DNA from: Marinobacterium lacunae
GTDB lineage: Bacteria; Pseudomonadota; Gammaproteobacteria; Pseudomonadales; Balneatricaceae
Direction: 5' to 3'
Length of the DNA stretch: 64,000 bases
Assembly (NCBI RefSeq): GCF_000705555.1
Contig: NZ_JMQN01000040.1
Location: 1 to 64,000 of the forward strand
Shown in pieces: positions 44,820 to 53,074 of the stretch. A program made the translations under genes and the position numbers. The notes below the pieces were generated by a model. That model was not told where the DNA came from. It saw only the letters and a program-made list of their open reading frames with translations, and did no database searches. Each line of letters opens with the position of its first letter. Positions within the stretch are counted from its first letter, which is position 1.

Positions 44820-46142
44820 ATGTCGAAAAAACGCATCTTCGCCGGAGCAGCTTTGGCGCTCATCGGCCCGTTCTGCACATCTGCACTTGCCGGTAACGAT
44901 AGCACTACAGGTCCCTTCGGTTTCAAACCGATTAGCGGTTCTGCTTACAACACCACTAACGATCCACAAGCGCCCTGGCTTATCCCCCAAGGCTTCGAGC
45001 AATACCTGGTATCGGGCGAGAAGAGCGATATGTGGGGCGGTAACGGCCTGAATATCTACGACGACGGCGAAGACGACTGGCACGACATGAATACCGTGAA
45101 TGAAAATGGCCCACACGCCGGTCGATTCCTGTTTCGTACTCATGAAGTCCGTGGCCACGAAGATGGCGGTGCCCTGTCGATGGTGGATCTGAAAACCGGG
45201 CAGCAGATCGTGCTCGCGCAGAAGGCCGATAATCCTGATACCGTCGGTTACGATGGTTACACAGCTCTCGACGGTATTCGCTGGACACCTTGGGGCACCC
45301 TGCTGTTCGCGGAAGAAACCACGGGCGGGCGACTCTTTGAAGTAGTCTTCGACTATAACGATGAAGGCCTGCCAACCCAGGCAACAATCTTTGATCGCCC
45401 TGAAGTCGGACGACTGGCCCATGAGGGTATCGAAGTCGATGAAGAGGGTAACATCTACGTTGTCGATGAATACCGTGGTCAGCGCGATGGCGAAGGCGGT
45501 GGCATCTACAAATTTGTCCCCGATACCTATGGCGATTTGAGCTCAGGCAACCTGTATGTCCTTAAGGTGGACAGCGTAGATGACGAGTTCCTCGGTCAGG
45601 CTGAATGGGCTGGCCCTATCGACCCGATGATGGCACGCCGCGATGGCACCGCTGTCGGAGGCGCCCGCTATAACCGTCCGGAAGATCTGCAGATCATCGG
45701 TACCACACTGTATGCCGCGATCACCGAAGGCACCTACACTAACGGTTCGCAAAACTACGACGGACGTGTTGTCGCGGTAAACCTGGACAGCATGAGGGTG
45801 ACCGACTTCGTAAAACCCGGCGTCAATGTCGATGTTGAAAGCGGCTCAGCGACCGGATTCGATAATCCGGACAATCTGGCGAAAACACCGGACGGTAAAC
45901 TGGTCATCATCGAAGACAACAGCCCGTCTGATATCTGGATCGCTCAGCCTGGGCGTAAAGGCTCTGGCGCGGCGGATTGGGTCAAGCTGTTCGCATCTCT
46001 GACCGATGATAAGGCCGAAGGCACCGGCATCTACTTTGGGCAGGACCCGGATACACTGTTCGTCAACATTCAGCACTCAAAGCATGAAGACGGCGACGGT
46101 ACCTGGGCTATCAAGAAAGTAAGCAAGGGCAACAAGCACTGA
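44820..46142 (+). CDS. PhoX-family (DUF839) secreted phosphatase-like protein
   Basis: 440 residues with a signal peptide (ALALIGPFCTSALA). Family stretches include LDGIRWTPWGTLLFAEETTGG, LAHEGIEVDEEGNIYVVDEYRGQ, the late DNPDNLAKTPDGKLVIIEDN and LFVNIQHS. PhoX proteins are calcium/iron-dependent alkaline phosphatases; the repeated acidic residues of the propeller fit metal binding. It is shorter than classical PhoX (about 600 residues), so it belongs to the compact DUF839 group. The upstream Pho-box array supports a role in phosphate starvation. GAGGA precedes the ATG. Confidence 0.86.
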   Translation: MSKKRIFAGAALALIGPFCTSALAGNDSTTGPFGFKPISGSAYNTTNDPQAPWLIPQGFEQYLVSGEKSDMWGGNGLNIYDDGEDDWHDMNTVNENGPHAGRFLFRTHEVRGHEDGGALSMVDLKTGQQIVLAQKADNPDTVGYDGYTALDGIRWTPWGTLLFAEETTGGRLFEVVFDYNDEGLPTQATIFDRPEVGRLAHEGIEVDEEGNIYVVDEYRGQRDGEGGGIYKFVPDTYGDLSSGNLYVLKVDSVDDEFLGQAEWAGPIDPMMARRDGTAVGGARYNRPEDLQIIGTTLYAAITEGTYTNGSQNYDGRVVAVNLDSMRVTDFVKPGVNVDVESGSATGFDNPDNLAKTPDGKLVIIEDNSPSDIWIAQPGRKGSGAADWVKLFASLTDDKAEGTGIYFGQDPDTLFVNIQHSKHEDGDGTWAIKKVSKGNKH

Positions 46143-46290
46143 AGGGTTGACCGGGTCCGACAATGTCCCCTGACGATTGAGAGCCCCCTTCAAACTCTAC
46201 AAACCGCTGATTGGTGACCGAGACCTTGGCACCAATCAGCGGCAATCGACAGGGCGACGCCGTCAGACCCGGAATTCTTTTACACCGTTA

Positions 46291-46317
46291 AAAGGCACCG
46301 CTCATGGGCGGTGCCTT
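46291..46317. terminator. Bidirectional terminator between phoX-like and EF-hand genes
   Basis: A perfect 11-bp stem, AAAGGCACCGC / GCGGTGCCTTT, with loop TCATGG. A-run and T-run flanks on the two sides suit both strands. It is placed between two convergent genes. Confidence 0.88.
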
Positions 46318-46330
46318 TCTATCGGTTGAA

Positions 46331-46618
46331 TCAGTTAGCGCTACCTTCGGCTTCAGGCGCTGCTTCGCTTTTTTCCAGTACCGGTTCGAAAGCGCTGAAC
46401 TCAGCACGGTCAATGGTACCGCTCTTATCAGCATCAACGACCGACAGATTCTCGCTCAGCTGCGGGTGGCTACTCACCTCTTCTGCGCTCAGCTGACCAT
46501 CCTGGTTCTGATCCAGCACATCGAAAGTAGACGTTTCTGTTTCTGCCGCGAACGCCAAACCGGATACCATCATGGACGTTGCGAGACCTGCTGCAGCGAC
46601 AAAATTCAGTTTTTTCAT
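46331..46618 (-). CDS. Exported EF-hand calcium-binding protein
   Basis: 95 residues with a signal peptide (AAAGLATSMMVSGLAFA). Two EF-hand loops are visible: DQNQDGQLSAEE (about residues 36-47) and DADKSGTIDRAE (about residues 62-73), both with the calcium-ligand pattern intact. The small size fits a periplasmic Ca2+ buffer or sensor. AGGAGAG precedes the ATG. A sigma-54-type promoter lies about 45-60 bases upstream, with a GlrR-like site beyond it, so the adjacent glrK-glrR system may control it. Confidence 0.9.
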   Translation of the reverse strand: MKKLNFVAAAGLATSMMVSGLAFAAETETSTFDVLDQNQDGQLSAEEVSSHPQLSENLSVVDADKSGTIDRAEFSAFEPVLEKSEAAPEAEGSAN

Positions 46619-46663
46619 GACACTCTCCTGTGATCAATAAAATTGTGTATGCACCCCGAATAA

Positions 46664-46680
46664 AGCAGGTCACGTGCCAA
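46664..46680 (-). promoter_or_regulatory. Sigma-54-type promoter of the EF-hand gene
   Basis: On the minus strand, TTGGCACGTGACCTGCT carries the -24 GG and -12 GC dinucleotides exactly ten bases apart. It fits the sigma-54 consensus TTGGCACG-N4-TTGCT with one difference in the -12 element (C for T). It leaves an untranslated leader of about 35 bases before the EF-hand ATG. Confidence 0.7.
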
Positions 46681-46755
46681 CCATAAAAAACCAGTTAATA
46701 ATCAAACACATAAAAACAAATCCGCATCAAAGCCCGCCGGACATCAACCTCCCCC

Positions 46756-46773
46756 TGTCGCCTCACGGCGACG
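46756..46773. promoter_or_regulatory. Putative GlrR-type activator site upstream of the EF-hand promoter
   Basis: TGTC-N10-GACG, with extended symmetry TGTCGCC/GGCGACG. It is close to the TGTC-N10-GACA sites known for GlrR/QseF. It lies about 80 bases upstream of the sigma-54 promoter. A weaker TGTC-N10-AACA copy is at 46821-46838. The last eight bases (CGGCGACG) are identical in the site at 51075. Confidence 0.55.
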
Positions 46774-46957
46774 CGATACCCAGCAATAAACATAAGTCAT
46801 TGTTTTATAAGATCAAAAGCTGTCGCCCCACAACAACAGGGCCAAAATACAATGACGAGAACTCATCTGCGACAGGGAACCTATCCCCGAGTTGAGGTTC
46901 TGTAAGCAAAACCGATTCGCGTCGAACCTATTCCTGCGTTATGGACAACATCACCTC
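46774..46957. other. Remainder of the intergenic region before glrK
   Basis: No gene is supported. The weaker GlrR-like site at 46821-46838 lies here. The frame of the kinase extends back to a TTG at 46892, but the ATG at 46958 better fits the start of the first membrane segment. Confidence 0.35.
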
Positions 46958-48406
46958 ATGAAGCTGCCGTTCTCCCTTCCCCCCTCCTTTTCCGCACTGC
47001 TGCTGTTCGGTTTCGTGCTTGTAGCCCTTCCCCTCTTGGGTGGCATCGTCGGCATGACCCGAGCACTTGAACAGATGGCGCTGGAGGGGCGCCGCTCAGT
47101 CAATGTAAGCGCGGATATTACCCAGGCGAGCCGACAGTTGGGTGAAGTTGAAATGGCACTTAAACGCGCCGCCGGGCAATTCTTTGTACTCGAAGACCCC
47201 ACGTTGAAAGAGAGGCTCTTGCGGGCTCACAACCGGTTTCAGGAGACATTGGCCCTGCTTGAACCTATGCCCTGGAGCGAGAGCCAGCAACAGCAGCTGA
47301 CCGAGCTCGGTGCACTGGAGCGAGCACTGTATGCGCGATTGGAAAATGCCCCGGCAACCGATGTGTTTGAATCCTACAAACACGACTTCGAACAGCTGGA
47401 CGCCGCGACAGCCAGCCTTAGCGATGCCGCGACGCAGGTCATCCGTGAGCAGGTAACCGGCATGAACCAGACGGCCGACCGCATTCAAGCCACGATGATC
47501 ACGCTGGCACTGGCGATGATACTACTCTCGCTCATGCTCTCTGGCGCTCTTTCATGGCTGCTCAGCCGCCCCGTACGGCAGTTGGCCGCCACTATCCGTC
47601 GCCTTGGGCAGAACGACCTCGATACCCCCAGCACCGTCCGCGGCCCTAAAGATCTCGTCTATCTTGGTGAGCAGCTGGACTGGCTGCGACACCGCCTGCA
47701 AGAGCTCGAAGAGCACAAGCTCAGCTTCTTCAGAGAGGTGTCCCACGAACTCAAGACCCCCCTGACCAGCCTGATGGAAGCGGTTGCGCTGCTCCGAGAT
47801 GAAGTGACCGGGTCTTTGAACGGTCAGCAGCGGGAAGTCGTGGAGATCATGCACGGGAGCACCCGGGATCTGCGCCAGCGCATTGAGGATCTGCTTAGGT
47901 ATAATGAAGCGGTCAGCGCCCCGAGCCTGTCCACCAGTCGCTTCGATCTACAGGACCTGATTGATGAGGTCTGTGCCCGTTTCGATCTTCCGATCCGCAG
48001 CAAATCCCTCAACTGTATTCAGCAGATCCCGGCTCTTCAGATAGACGCCGACCGCAGCCGACTCGCCATTGCGCTGGAGAACCTTCTGGGCAACGCGATC
48101 CGATTCAGTCCGGACAACGGCACCGTCGAGATACGGGTGACCCAAGCGCCAGGTTATGTCGAGATTGATGTCTGCGATCAGGGGCCGGGCATACCGGATG
48201 ATCAGGCCGCGCAGCTGTTCCAGCCCTTTTTCAAGGGAACCCAGCAGCCCCGAGGCGCTCTTAAGAGCAGCGGTTTGGGTCTGGCCATCGCAAAGGCCCA
48301 CATTGAACAGCAGGATGGGCAGCTTACGCTGGTGCCGACATACAACGACGGTGCCTGTTTCCGCGTCAGGCTGCCCTATGCACAGGAGGGCTCACACCGT
48401 GATTAA
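46958..48406 (+). CDS. glrK: Sensor histidine kinase of the GlrK/QseE type
   Basis: 482 residues from ATG at 46958. TM1 is at about residues 12-33, a periplasmic helical sensor of about 150 residues follows, and TM2 is near 188-207 (ALAMILLSLMLSGALSWLL). A HAMP domain, the H box FFREVSHELKTPLTSLMEAV, N box ENLLGNAIRFSP and G boxes DQGPGIP and SSGLGLAIA complete it. No ribosome binding site is strong. It overlaps the lipoprotein gene by eight bases and belongs to the same operon as the sigma-54 activator. In E. coli this set senses envelope state and activates sRNA genes. Confidence 0.88.
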   Translation: MKLPFSLPPSFSALLLFGFVLVALPLLGGIVGMTRALEQMALEGRRSVNVSADITQASRQLGEVEMALKRAAGQFFVLEDPTLKERLLRAHNRFQETLALLEPMPWSESQQQQLTELGALERALYARLENAPATDVFESYKHDFEQLDAATASLSDAATQVIREQVTGMNQTADRIQATMITLALAMILLSLMLSGALSWLLSRPVRQLAATIRRLGQNDLDTPSTVRGPKDLVYLGEQLDWLRHRLQELEEHKLSFFREVSHELKTPLTSLMEAVALLRDEVTGSLNGQQREVVEIMHGSTRDLRQRIEDLLRYNEAVSAPSLSTSRFDLQDLIDEVCARFDLPIRSKSLNCIQQIPALQIDADRSRLAIALENLLGNAIRFSPDNGTVEIRVTQAPGYVEIDVCDQGPGIPDDQAAQLFQPFFKGTQQPRGALKSSGLGLAIAKAHIEQQDGQLTLVPTYNDGACFRVRLPYAQEGSHRD

Positions 48407-48890
48407 ACGTTTTATGCCACTGCTCATGCTTTTGATGCTGGGCGGTTGCACCTACCCCGCCGTTAAGCAGTCGGCGGTACCCGATGCGATTCCCTCAGAC
48501 AATCCGACTGTAGAAGAGATGCTCGGCTGTCTGGCGGCAAATGACCACTTAAGCGCGCAGCAGTTGCGGCACAAGCAACAGGCGTTGGAAAAACAACCGG
48601 CCAGAGCTCTGCGCAGTCGATTCGAGCGGGCGTGCTTGCTCGGGCGCAGCAACGCCAGCGATGCAGAACTGGTGCAAGCGCAGCAGATACTGGAAACACT
48701 GGAACAGGAACAGCGTCTGGACATCCAGCACAAGCAGTTAATCGGGCTCTATACCGAGCATCTCAGGCTGGTCCAACGCCTACGTCAACAACAGCGTGAG
48801 ACCCGCGAATACAAAACCAAAATCGAGTTACTTAAAGGTCTGGAAGAAGAGTTGGAACCGGGAGCGGTAAAACAGGAGCAAACGCCATGA
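48399..48890 (+). CDS. qseG: QseG-like lipoprotein of the GlrK/GlrR operon
   Basis: 163 residues from GTG at 48399, with AGGAGG nine bases upstream and eight bases of overlap with glrK. The lipobox is LMLGGC (Cys near residue 17), so it is a lipoprotein. A mainly helical body follows, with charged coiled-coil-like stretches (LRLVQRLRQQQRETREYKTK and KIELLKGLEEELEP). The position between the kinase and the sigma-54 activator is that of QseG in enterobacteria, where it interacts with the kinase. Sequence similarity is limited, so the name rests on context and the lipobox. Confidence 0.8.
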   Translation: MIKRFMPLLMLLMLGGCTYPAVKQSAVPDAIPSDNPTVEEMLGCLAANDHLSAQQLRHKQQALEKQPARALRSRFERACLLGRSNASDAELVQAQQILETLEQEQRLDIQHKQLIGLYTEHLRLVQRLRQQQRETREYKTKIELLKGLEEELEPGAVKQEQTP

Positions 48891-50254
48891 ACAGTGCACG
48901 ACGCTCGGTACTGCTGGTCGACGATGACAGCAGCCTGTTGCAGCTGCTCTCCATCCGCCTGCGCGCGGCCGGTTATCTGGTCGAAACCGCCGGTAGCGCC
49001 GAACAAGCACTGGCACGTATCGCCGTTAGCCGTCCGGGGGCGATCGTGACCGATCTGCGCATGCACGGCATGGACGGTATGGAACTGTTTGAGCAGATAC
49101 ATCATCAGGACCCGACTCTGCCGGTTATCCTGCTCACCGCGCACGGCACGATCCCCGATGCCGTAAAAGCCACTCAGCGCGGACTGTTCGGGTATCTGAC
49201 CAAACCCTTCGACGACAAGGCCCTGCTGGAGCTGCTAGAGCGCGCCCTGAATGCTCCGGGCAGTGACGAGCACGCAACCGAAAGCAATACGAACGCCCCC
49301 TGGCGAGCCGGTATCATCACCGCAAGTCAAACCATGGAGGCACTGTTGGCTGAGGCCGAGCTGGTGGCAGCCAGCGAAGCCAGTGTATTGATTCAGGGCC
49401 CATCGGGCACCGGCAAAGAGGTGCTGGCCCGTGCACTGCATATGGCAAGCCCCAGACATACAAAACCTCTGGTGGCGATAAACTGTGCTGCCATCCCCGA
49501 ACAGCTGCTCGAATCCGAGTTATTTGGGCATGCCAAGGGGGCCTTTACCGGTGCCACATCAGCCCATAAAGGGCTATTCCAGACCGGTTCCGGCGGTACC
49601 GTATTTCTCGACGAAATTGGCGACATGCCCTTAGCGCTGCAGGCGAAACTTCTGCGTGTGCTTCAGGACCGGGAGATAAGACCAGTGGGGGCGAGCCAGT
49701 CAATTCCCGTGGACGTTCGTATTGTCTCGGCGACTCACCGTAACCTTGAAACGGCCATTGCCGCCGGCGACTTCCGAGAAGATCTCTACTACCGGCTGAA
49801 TGTGGTCACGCTGACCCTCCCGCCGTTGCGCCAACGCCCGGAAGATATCCCCTTGCTGGCACGCCACTTCCTCGGCCAGCTACGTGAAAAACACCCCCAC
49901 CGCGCCCAGGACTTCACGCCGGAAGCGCTTGAAAGACTGGTGGGCTATGAATGGCCCGGCAACGTGCGCCAACTGCTTAACGTGGTGGAGCAATGCTGCG
50001 TGCTATGTACCACGGCGCTGGTGCCCGCCTCTCTGGTATCGCGTGCACTGCATGAGAAACCAACCGGCATCCATACCTATGCCGAAGCCAAGCAACAGTT
50101 TGAACGTGACTATCTGGTACAGCTGCTGAAGATTACCAATGGACAGGTCACAGAAGCGGCACGCCTTGCCGGGCGCAACCGTACCGAGTTCTATCGTTTA
50201 TTACAGCGTAATCACCTGACACCGGGTATGTTCAAGCAGGTAGAGGAAAGCTGA
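48887..50254 (+). CDS. glrR: Sigma-54-dependent response regulator GlrR/QseF
   Basis: 455 residues. The receiver has LLVDDDSSLLQ, phospho-Asp in IVTDLRMHGMDG and Lys in LTKPFDDKAL. The AAA+ domain has Walker A GPSGTGKEVLA, the sigma-54-contacting loop GAFTGA, Walker B GGTVFLDEIGDM and the arginine-finger region FREDLYYRLNVV. The C-terminal helix-turn-helix is GQVTEAARLAGRNRTEFYRLL. Its start overlaps the lipoprotein stop (ATGA). Sigma-54-type promoters with matching palindromes on both flanks of the operon are candidate targets. Confidence 0.93.
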   Translation: MNSARRSVLLVDDDSSLLQLLSIRLRAAGYLVETAGSAEQALARIAVSRPGAIVTDLRMHGMDGMELFEQIHHQDPTLPVILLTAHGTIPDAVKATQRGLFGYLTKPFDDKALLELLERALNAPGSDEHATESNTNAPWRAGIITASQTMEALLAEAELVAASEASVLIQGPSGTGKEVLARALHMASPRHTKPLVAINCAAIPEQLLESELFGHAKGAFTGATSAHKGLFQTGSGGTVFLDEIGDMPLALQAKLLRVLQDREIRPVGASQSIPVDVRIVSATHRNLETAIAAGDFREDLYYRLNVVTLTLPPLRQRPEDIPLLARHFLGQLREKHPHRAQDFTPEALERLVGYEWPGNVRQLLNVVEQCCVLCTTALVPASLVSRALHEKPTGIHTYAEAKQQFERDYLVQLLKITNGQVTEAARLAGRNRTEFYRLLQRNHLTPGMFKQVEES

Positions 50255-50264
50255 GAGAAGGGCA

Positions 50265-50294
50265 AGCCAACCGCCGTGCCGTGCGGTTGGCTTT
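50265..50294 (+). terminator. Probable terminator of the glrK-qseG-glrR operon
   Basis: Ten-bp stem AGCCAACCGC / GCGGTTGGCT followed by only TTTGG. The hairpin is strong but the T-run is short. It sits 11 bases after the glrR stop. Confidence 0.6.
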
Positions 50295-50307
50295 GGCATA
50301 GGGTGCG

Positions 50308-50856
50308 TTACTGGGGGCGCACTTCGAACGCGGAAAATTCACTGATTGGGTGATCGGTAGGCTCAACCGGTATATATCGCTCTTTCACATACTCGCGGCG
50401 CATCTCGAGCTCACCTGAGGTAATAGCCATATGCAGCGCGTCGTTCTCAAGCGTAAGCTCATCCAACTGCACAGCATATTCCGATGAACCTATACCTAAA
50501 AAGCCGCCCCGCGTGAGAACAGCGTAAACACGGCCGCTGGCACGCCCGCTGACAATATTGTCGATTTTGCCTAACGGCTCTCCCTCAAGACCGATGACAG
50601 GCCGTTCGATCAACTCTTCTGGACTATGGTTGTACAGCTTCAACACTTCAGGTGTGGCCAGAGCCGTTTGCGGGGAGGTCGGCTGCGGCTTGGTCTCCGG
50701 CATCGGAGCCGGTGCCACCTCTTCCACGACCACCGGCTCACTCTGATATTGACCGCTCTCCTTCGGCGTTGTCGCCTGCTCGACGGCACCGCTCTGCGCC
50801 GCCATGAGCCCGGCAACGACACCGGTTAGAATCGCGCGAAAATATTCCTTCTTCAT
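50308..50856 (-). CDS. Exported PRC-barrel domain protein
   Basis: 182 residues from ATG at 50856 with GGAGG six bases upstream; the frame back to 50868 is not needed. The signal peptide is ILTGVVAGLMAAQSGA. A Pro/Glu-rich linker is followed by a PRC-barrel domain: VIGLEGEPLGKIDNIVSGRA, YAVLTRGGFLGIGSSEYAVQL and DELTLENDALHM. PRC-barrel proteins of this kind are often envelope stress or adhesion-linked, with no agreed function. A sigma-54-type promoter and a GlrR-like palindrome lie upstream on the minus strand. Confidence 0.88.
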   Translation of the reverse strand: MKKEYFRAILTGVVAGLMAAQSGAVEQATTPKESGQYQSEPVVVEEVAPAPMPETKPQPTSPQTALATPEVLKLYNHSPEELIERPVIGLEGEPLGKIDNIVSGRASGRVYAVLTRGGFLGIGSSEYAVQLDELTLENDALHMAITSGELEMRREYVKERYIPVEPTDHPISEFSAFEVRPQ

Positions 50857-50927
50857 ACGAACCTCCAATAAACAGATGTGTTTGTGGCCCCGGAAACAAG
50901 TCGCGTCTACGGGGATGGTTCGCTAAT

Positions 50928-50944
50928 CGCAATTACTGGGCCAG
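50928..50944 (-). promoter_or_regulatory. Sigma-54-type promoter of the PRC-barrel gene
   Basis: Minus-strand CTGGCCCAGTAATTGCG has GG and GC ten bases apart and a perfect TTGC in the -12 element. The -24 element (TGGCCC) differs from TGGCAC by one base. It sits about 70 bases before the ATG. Confidence 0.6.
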
Positions 50945-51074
50945 ACGTGTAAAAAATTCTGAAAAACACCCCAAATAATCGCATATCATTTTGATAAATA
51001 AGGGAATATTCTTCAGCACCGTGCGAGTACTGAGAACCAAACTCACAAGCGGAAACGCAGACACCTGGATTCAC

Positions 51075-51092
51075 TGTCGGGATCCGGCGACG
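51075..51092. promoter_or_regulatory. Putative GlrR-type activator site upstream of the PRC-barrel promoter
   Basis: TGTC-N10-GACG; the final CGGCGACG is identical to the site at 46756. It lies about 130 bases upstream of the sigma-54 promoter and just beyond the aspartic protease stop codon. Confidence 0.5.
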
Positions 51093-51100
51093 CCGCTTCG

Positions 51101-51598
51101 CTACTCAGCGTCAGCGGACAACAGACCGGTTTGCGGGCACTGCTTGAGCAACAGCTCAGGAGGATCGAACGAGAAGGTAAAAGCCCCCACTTGCCTAAGG
51201 GCACTGAGGCCTAGGATCTGGCGATCAGTACCGGGAAACACGGCAGCGTCCACCTGCGCCAGCCGACACCCGCCAACCTCCAGACTGGACAGGGTATAGA
51301 CCGGCACCCGAATCTCTGAACCGTTTGCCAAAATCCCGATCAGGTCCTGCTTGTACGTCGCCAAGTCCTGGCGTTGTAGATCGACCAGCGTCTGTTCATT
51401 GATCGTGGTAAAGCCTGAGCCGGTATCCACCATAAAAGCCATGGGCGCCAATCCCCCCACCGAGGCCTGAATATAAAAGGTGGTCGCGGCCCCCTCCTTC
51501 AACGCAACACGGGTGCCAGCCTCAGCGCCCTGTGTATTGGGCGAGAGTGGAGCCACTGCGACACACAGCAAGATCGCGGCCAGAGGGTATTTCGTCAT
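51101..51598 (-). CDS. Exported retropepsin-like aspartic protease
   Basis: 165 residues from ATG at 51598 with GGGAG eight bases upstream. A signal peptide (LLCVAVAPLSPNTQGA) precedes a single retropepsin-type unit with the active-site triad in FMVDTGSGFTTI (about residue 59) and the flap/second-half region GSEIRVPVYTLSSLEVGG and QILGLSALRQVG. One Asp-Thr-Gly per chain implies a dimer, as in the family. The likely location is the periplasm. The substrate is unknown. Confidence 0.85.
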   Translation of the reverse strand: MTKYPLAAILLCVAVAPLSPNTQGAEAGTRVALKEGAATTFYIQASVGGLAPMAFMVDTGSGFTTINEQTLVDLQRQDLATYKQDLIGILANGSEIRVPVYTLSSLEVGGCRLAQVDAAVFPGTDRQILGLSALRQVGAFTFSFDPPELLLKQCPQTGLLSADAE

Positions 51599-51759
51599 GG
51601 GCAGGGCTCCCGTTTTGCATGGCTGACTCGACCTCAGGGCGAAAAACCTGAAAGGCGACTCGTTCGTTATGCGCGGTGTGGCCTGAATGCGCACTTAATG
51701 CGAACGGGAGGGTCTTGTGTAGGAAGGTGCCCAACCCACCACGACTGTCGACCTAACGC

Positions 51760-52049
51760 TTATGATGGGCTCCGCCCCCCAATCTGAAAAGACAAAACAA
51801 CCGTCAGTACAGCGGCAAAAGCAGCCAACAGGGCAGCCGCTAGATACAGGTCGGAAAAACCAGCTCGGTAGCTATCAAGAGCCACGTCCTTGCCTAACAC
51901 ACCTAAAAATTGATCTGCCCCCAGACCCAGAGCAGCATTGAGAGACTGGAGCAGTTGACGCCCGCCCATCGAACACATATGAGCCGCTGGGCCCTGATCG
52001 CCTCATCCTGCAGACGAAATCGATGCCCGATGGTGGATAACGCGGACGT
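51760..52049 (-). pseudogene. Decayed MFS exporter, paralogue of the gene at 54761-56278
   Basis: Three pieces of the intact MFS gene downstream recur in order. STIGHRFRLQDEAIRA (about 52047-51987) and LSMLLWVWGQIN (about 51945-51909) are separated by an internal deletion. The C-terminal LGVLGKDVALDSYRAGFSDLY and ALLAAFAAVLTVVLSF (about 51905-51763) follow another deletion with a frame change. DNA identity to 55880-55960 is almost complete over 60 bases. The start and most helices are missing. It lies beside the LysR gene. Confidence 0.88.
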
Positions 52050-52062
52050 CTGTCTGGTGGGC

Positions 52063-52947
52063 TTACTGCTTGAAGGTGTCCAGCAGCACACCTTGCAGCG
52101 CCTCTGCGGCCACGGAAAGGCCATGTCTCGCCCGCGTCAGAATCCCGACCTGACGCGAAATGGTGGGCTCCACCAGTCTCGAGCAATGCGCCCCCAGCTC
52201 CTCCATCTGCTGCCGGCAGAGGGCGGGCACTGCACCAACACCCAGCCCTGTTGCAACCATGCGACCAACGGTGGCCAACTGGTGAGCGTCAAACGTAACG
52301 CGAAGCGACATTCCCCGTTGCGCCAGCTGAGTTTCGATCAGTTGACGCACCGTCGAAGGGCGCTGGAGTGTGATGAAATCGTAGCTGAGCAGTTGCGTCC
52401 AGCTGATCTCGGACGCCCCCGCATCGGGATGGTCGGCAGGCAATACCGCGATAAACTCGTCATTGAACAGCGGCTGAAACCTCAGGTCCTCATGCGGGCC
52501 CGGATCGAAGGTGATGCCGATCTCGATCCGGCCCTCGCGCACCATATCCACCACCCGCTCTGCGATCACGTCGTGTACCTCGACACGAATATTGGGGTAC
52601 TGGGCGCGGTAGGCGAGCAGCGCGCTGGGCAACAGACTGCCCGCGAATGAGGGCATAGCGGCCAACGCTACCTTGCCCCGCTGCAGGGAAAAACGTTGCT
52701 GCAGCTCTTCCTCTGTATTGTCCCAGTCCGCCAGCAAGCGCTGCCCAATCTCATAAAGGGCTTGCCCCTCCGGCGTCAGCGCTACCGTTCGGGTGGTTCG
52801 TGTCAGCAGCGGCCCGCCGAGGGATTCCTCCAGCTTTTTGATCGCCAGGCTCAAGGCGGGTTGCGATAGAAACACCTGCTGTCCCGCTTCGGCGAAACTC
52901 TTGGTACGCGCTACTGCCAGGAAAGCGCGCAGCTGCTTGATCGTCAT
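52063..52947 (-). CDS. LysR-family transcriptional regulator
   Basis: 294 residues from ATG at 52947. The N-terminal winged helix is MTIKQLRAFLAVARTKSFAE plus AGQQVFLSQPALSLAIKKLE, and the rest is the periplasmic-binding-type effector domain with VEVHDVIAERVVDMVREG. It is divergent from the CoA-transferase pair, with 127 bases between the starts, the usual place for a LysR regulator of its neighbours. The effector may be an acid or CoA-derived metabolite. No upstream binding site is strong, and a start at 52974 is possible. Confidence 0.92.
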   Translation of the reverse strand: MTIKQLRAFLAVARTKSFAEAGQQVFLSQPALSLAIKKLEESLGGPLLTRTTRTVALTPEGQALYEIGQRLLADWDNTEEELQQRFSLQRGKVALAAMPSFAGSLLPSALLAYRAQYPNIRVEVHDVIAERVVDMVREGRIEIGITFDPGPHEDLRFQPLFNDEFIAVLPADHPDAGASEISWTQLLSYDFITLQRPSTVRQLIETQLAQRGMSLRVTFDAHQLATVGRMVATGLGVGAVPALCRQQMEELGAHCSRLVEPTISRQVGILTRARHGLSVAAEALQGVLLDTFKQ

Positions 52948-53074
52948 ATTTATTTTCCAAATCAATACGAACAAAAAACAAATTTAATAAATATAAAGAG
53001 ATCCGGCAAACTCAGTCGCCAGTCACAAAGATTTTCACCTCGCTGATAACGCTAACTAAAAGCAGGAGTGTTGT

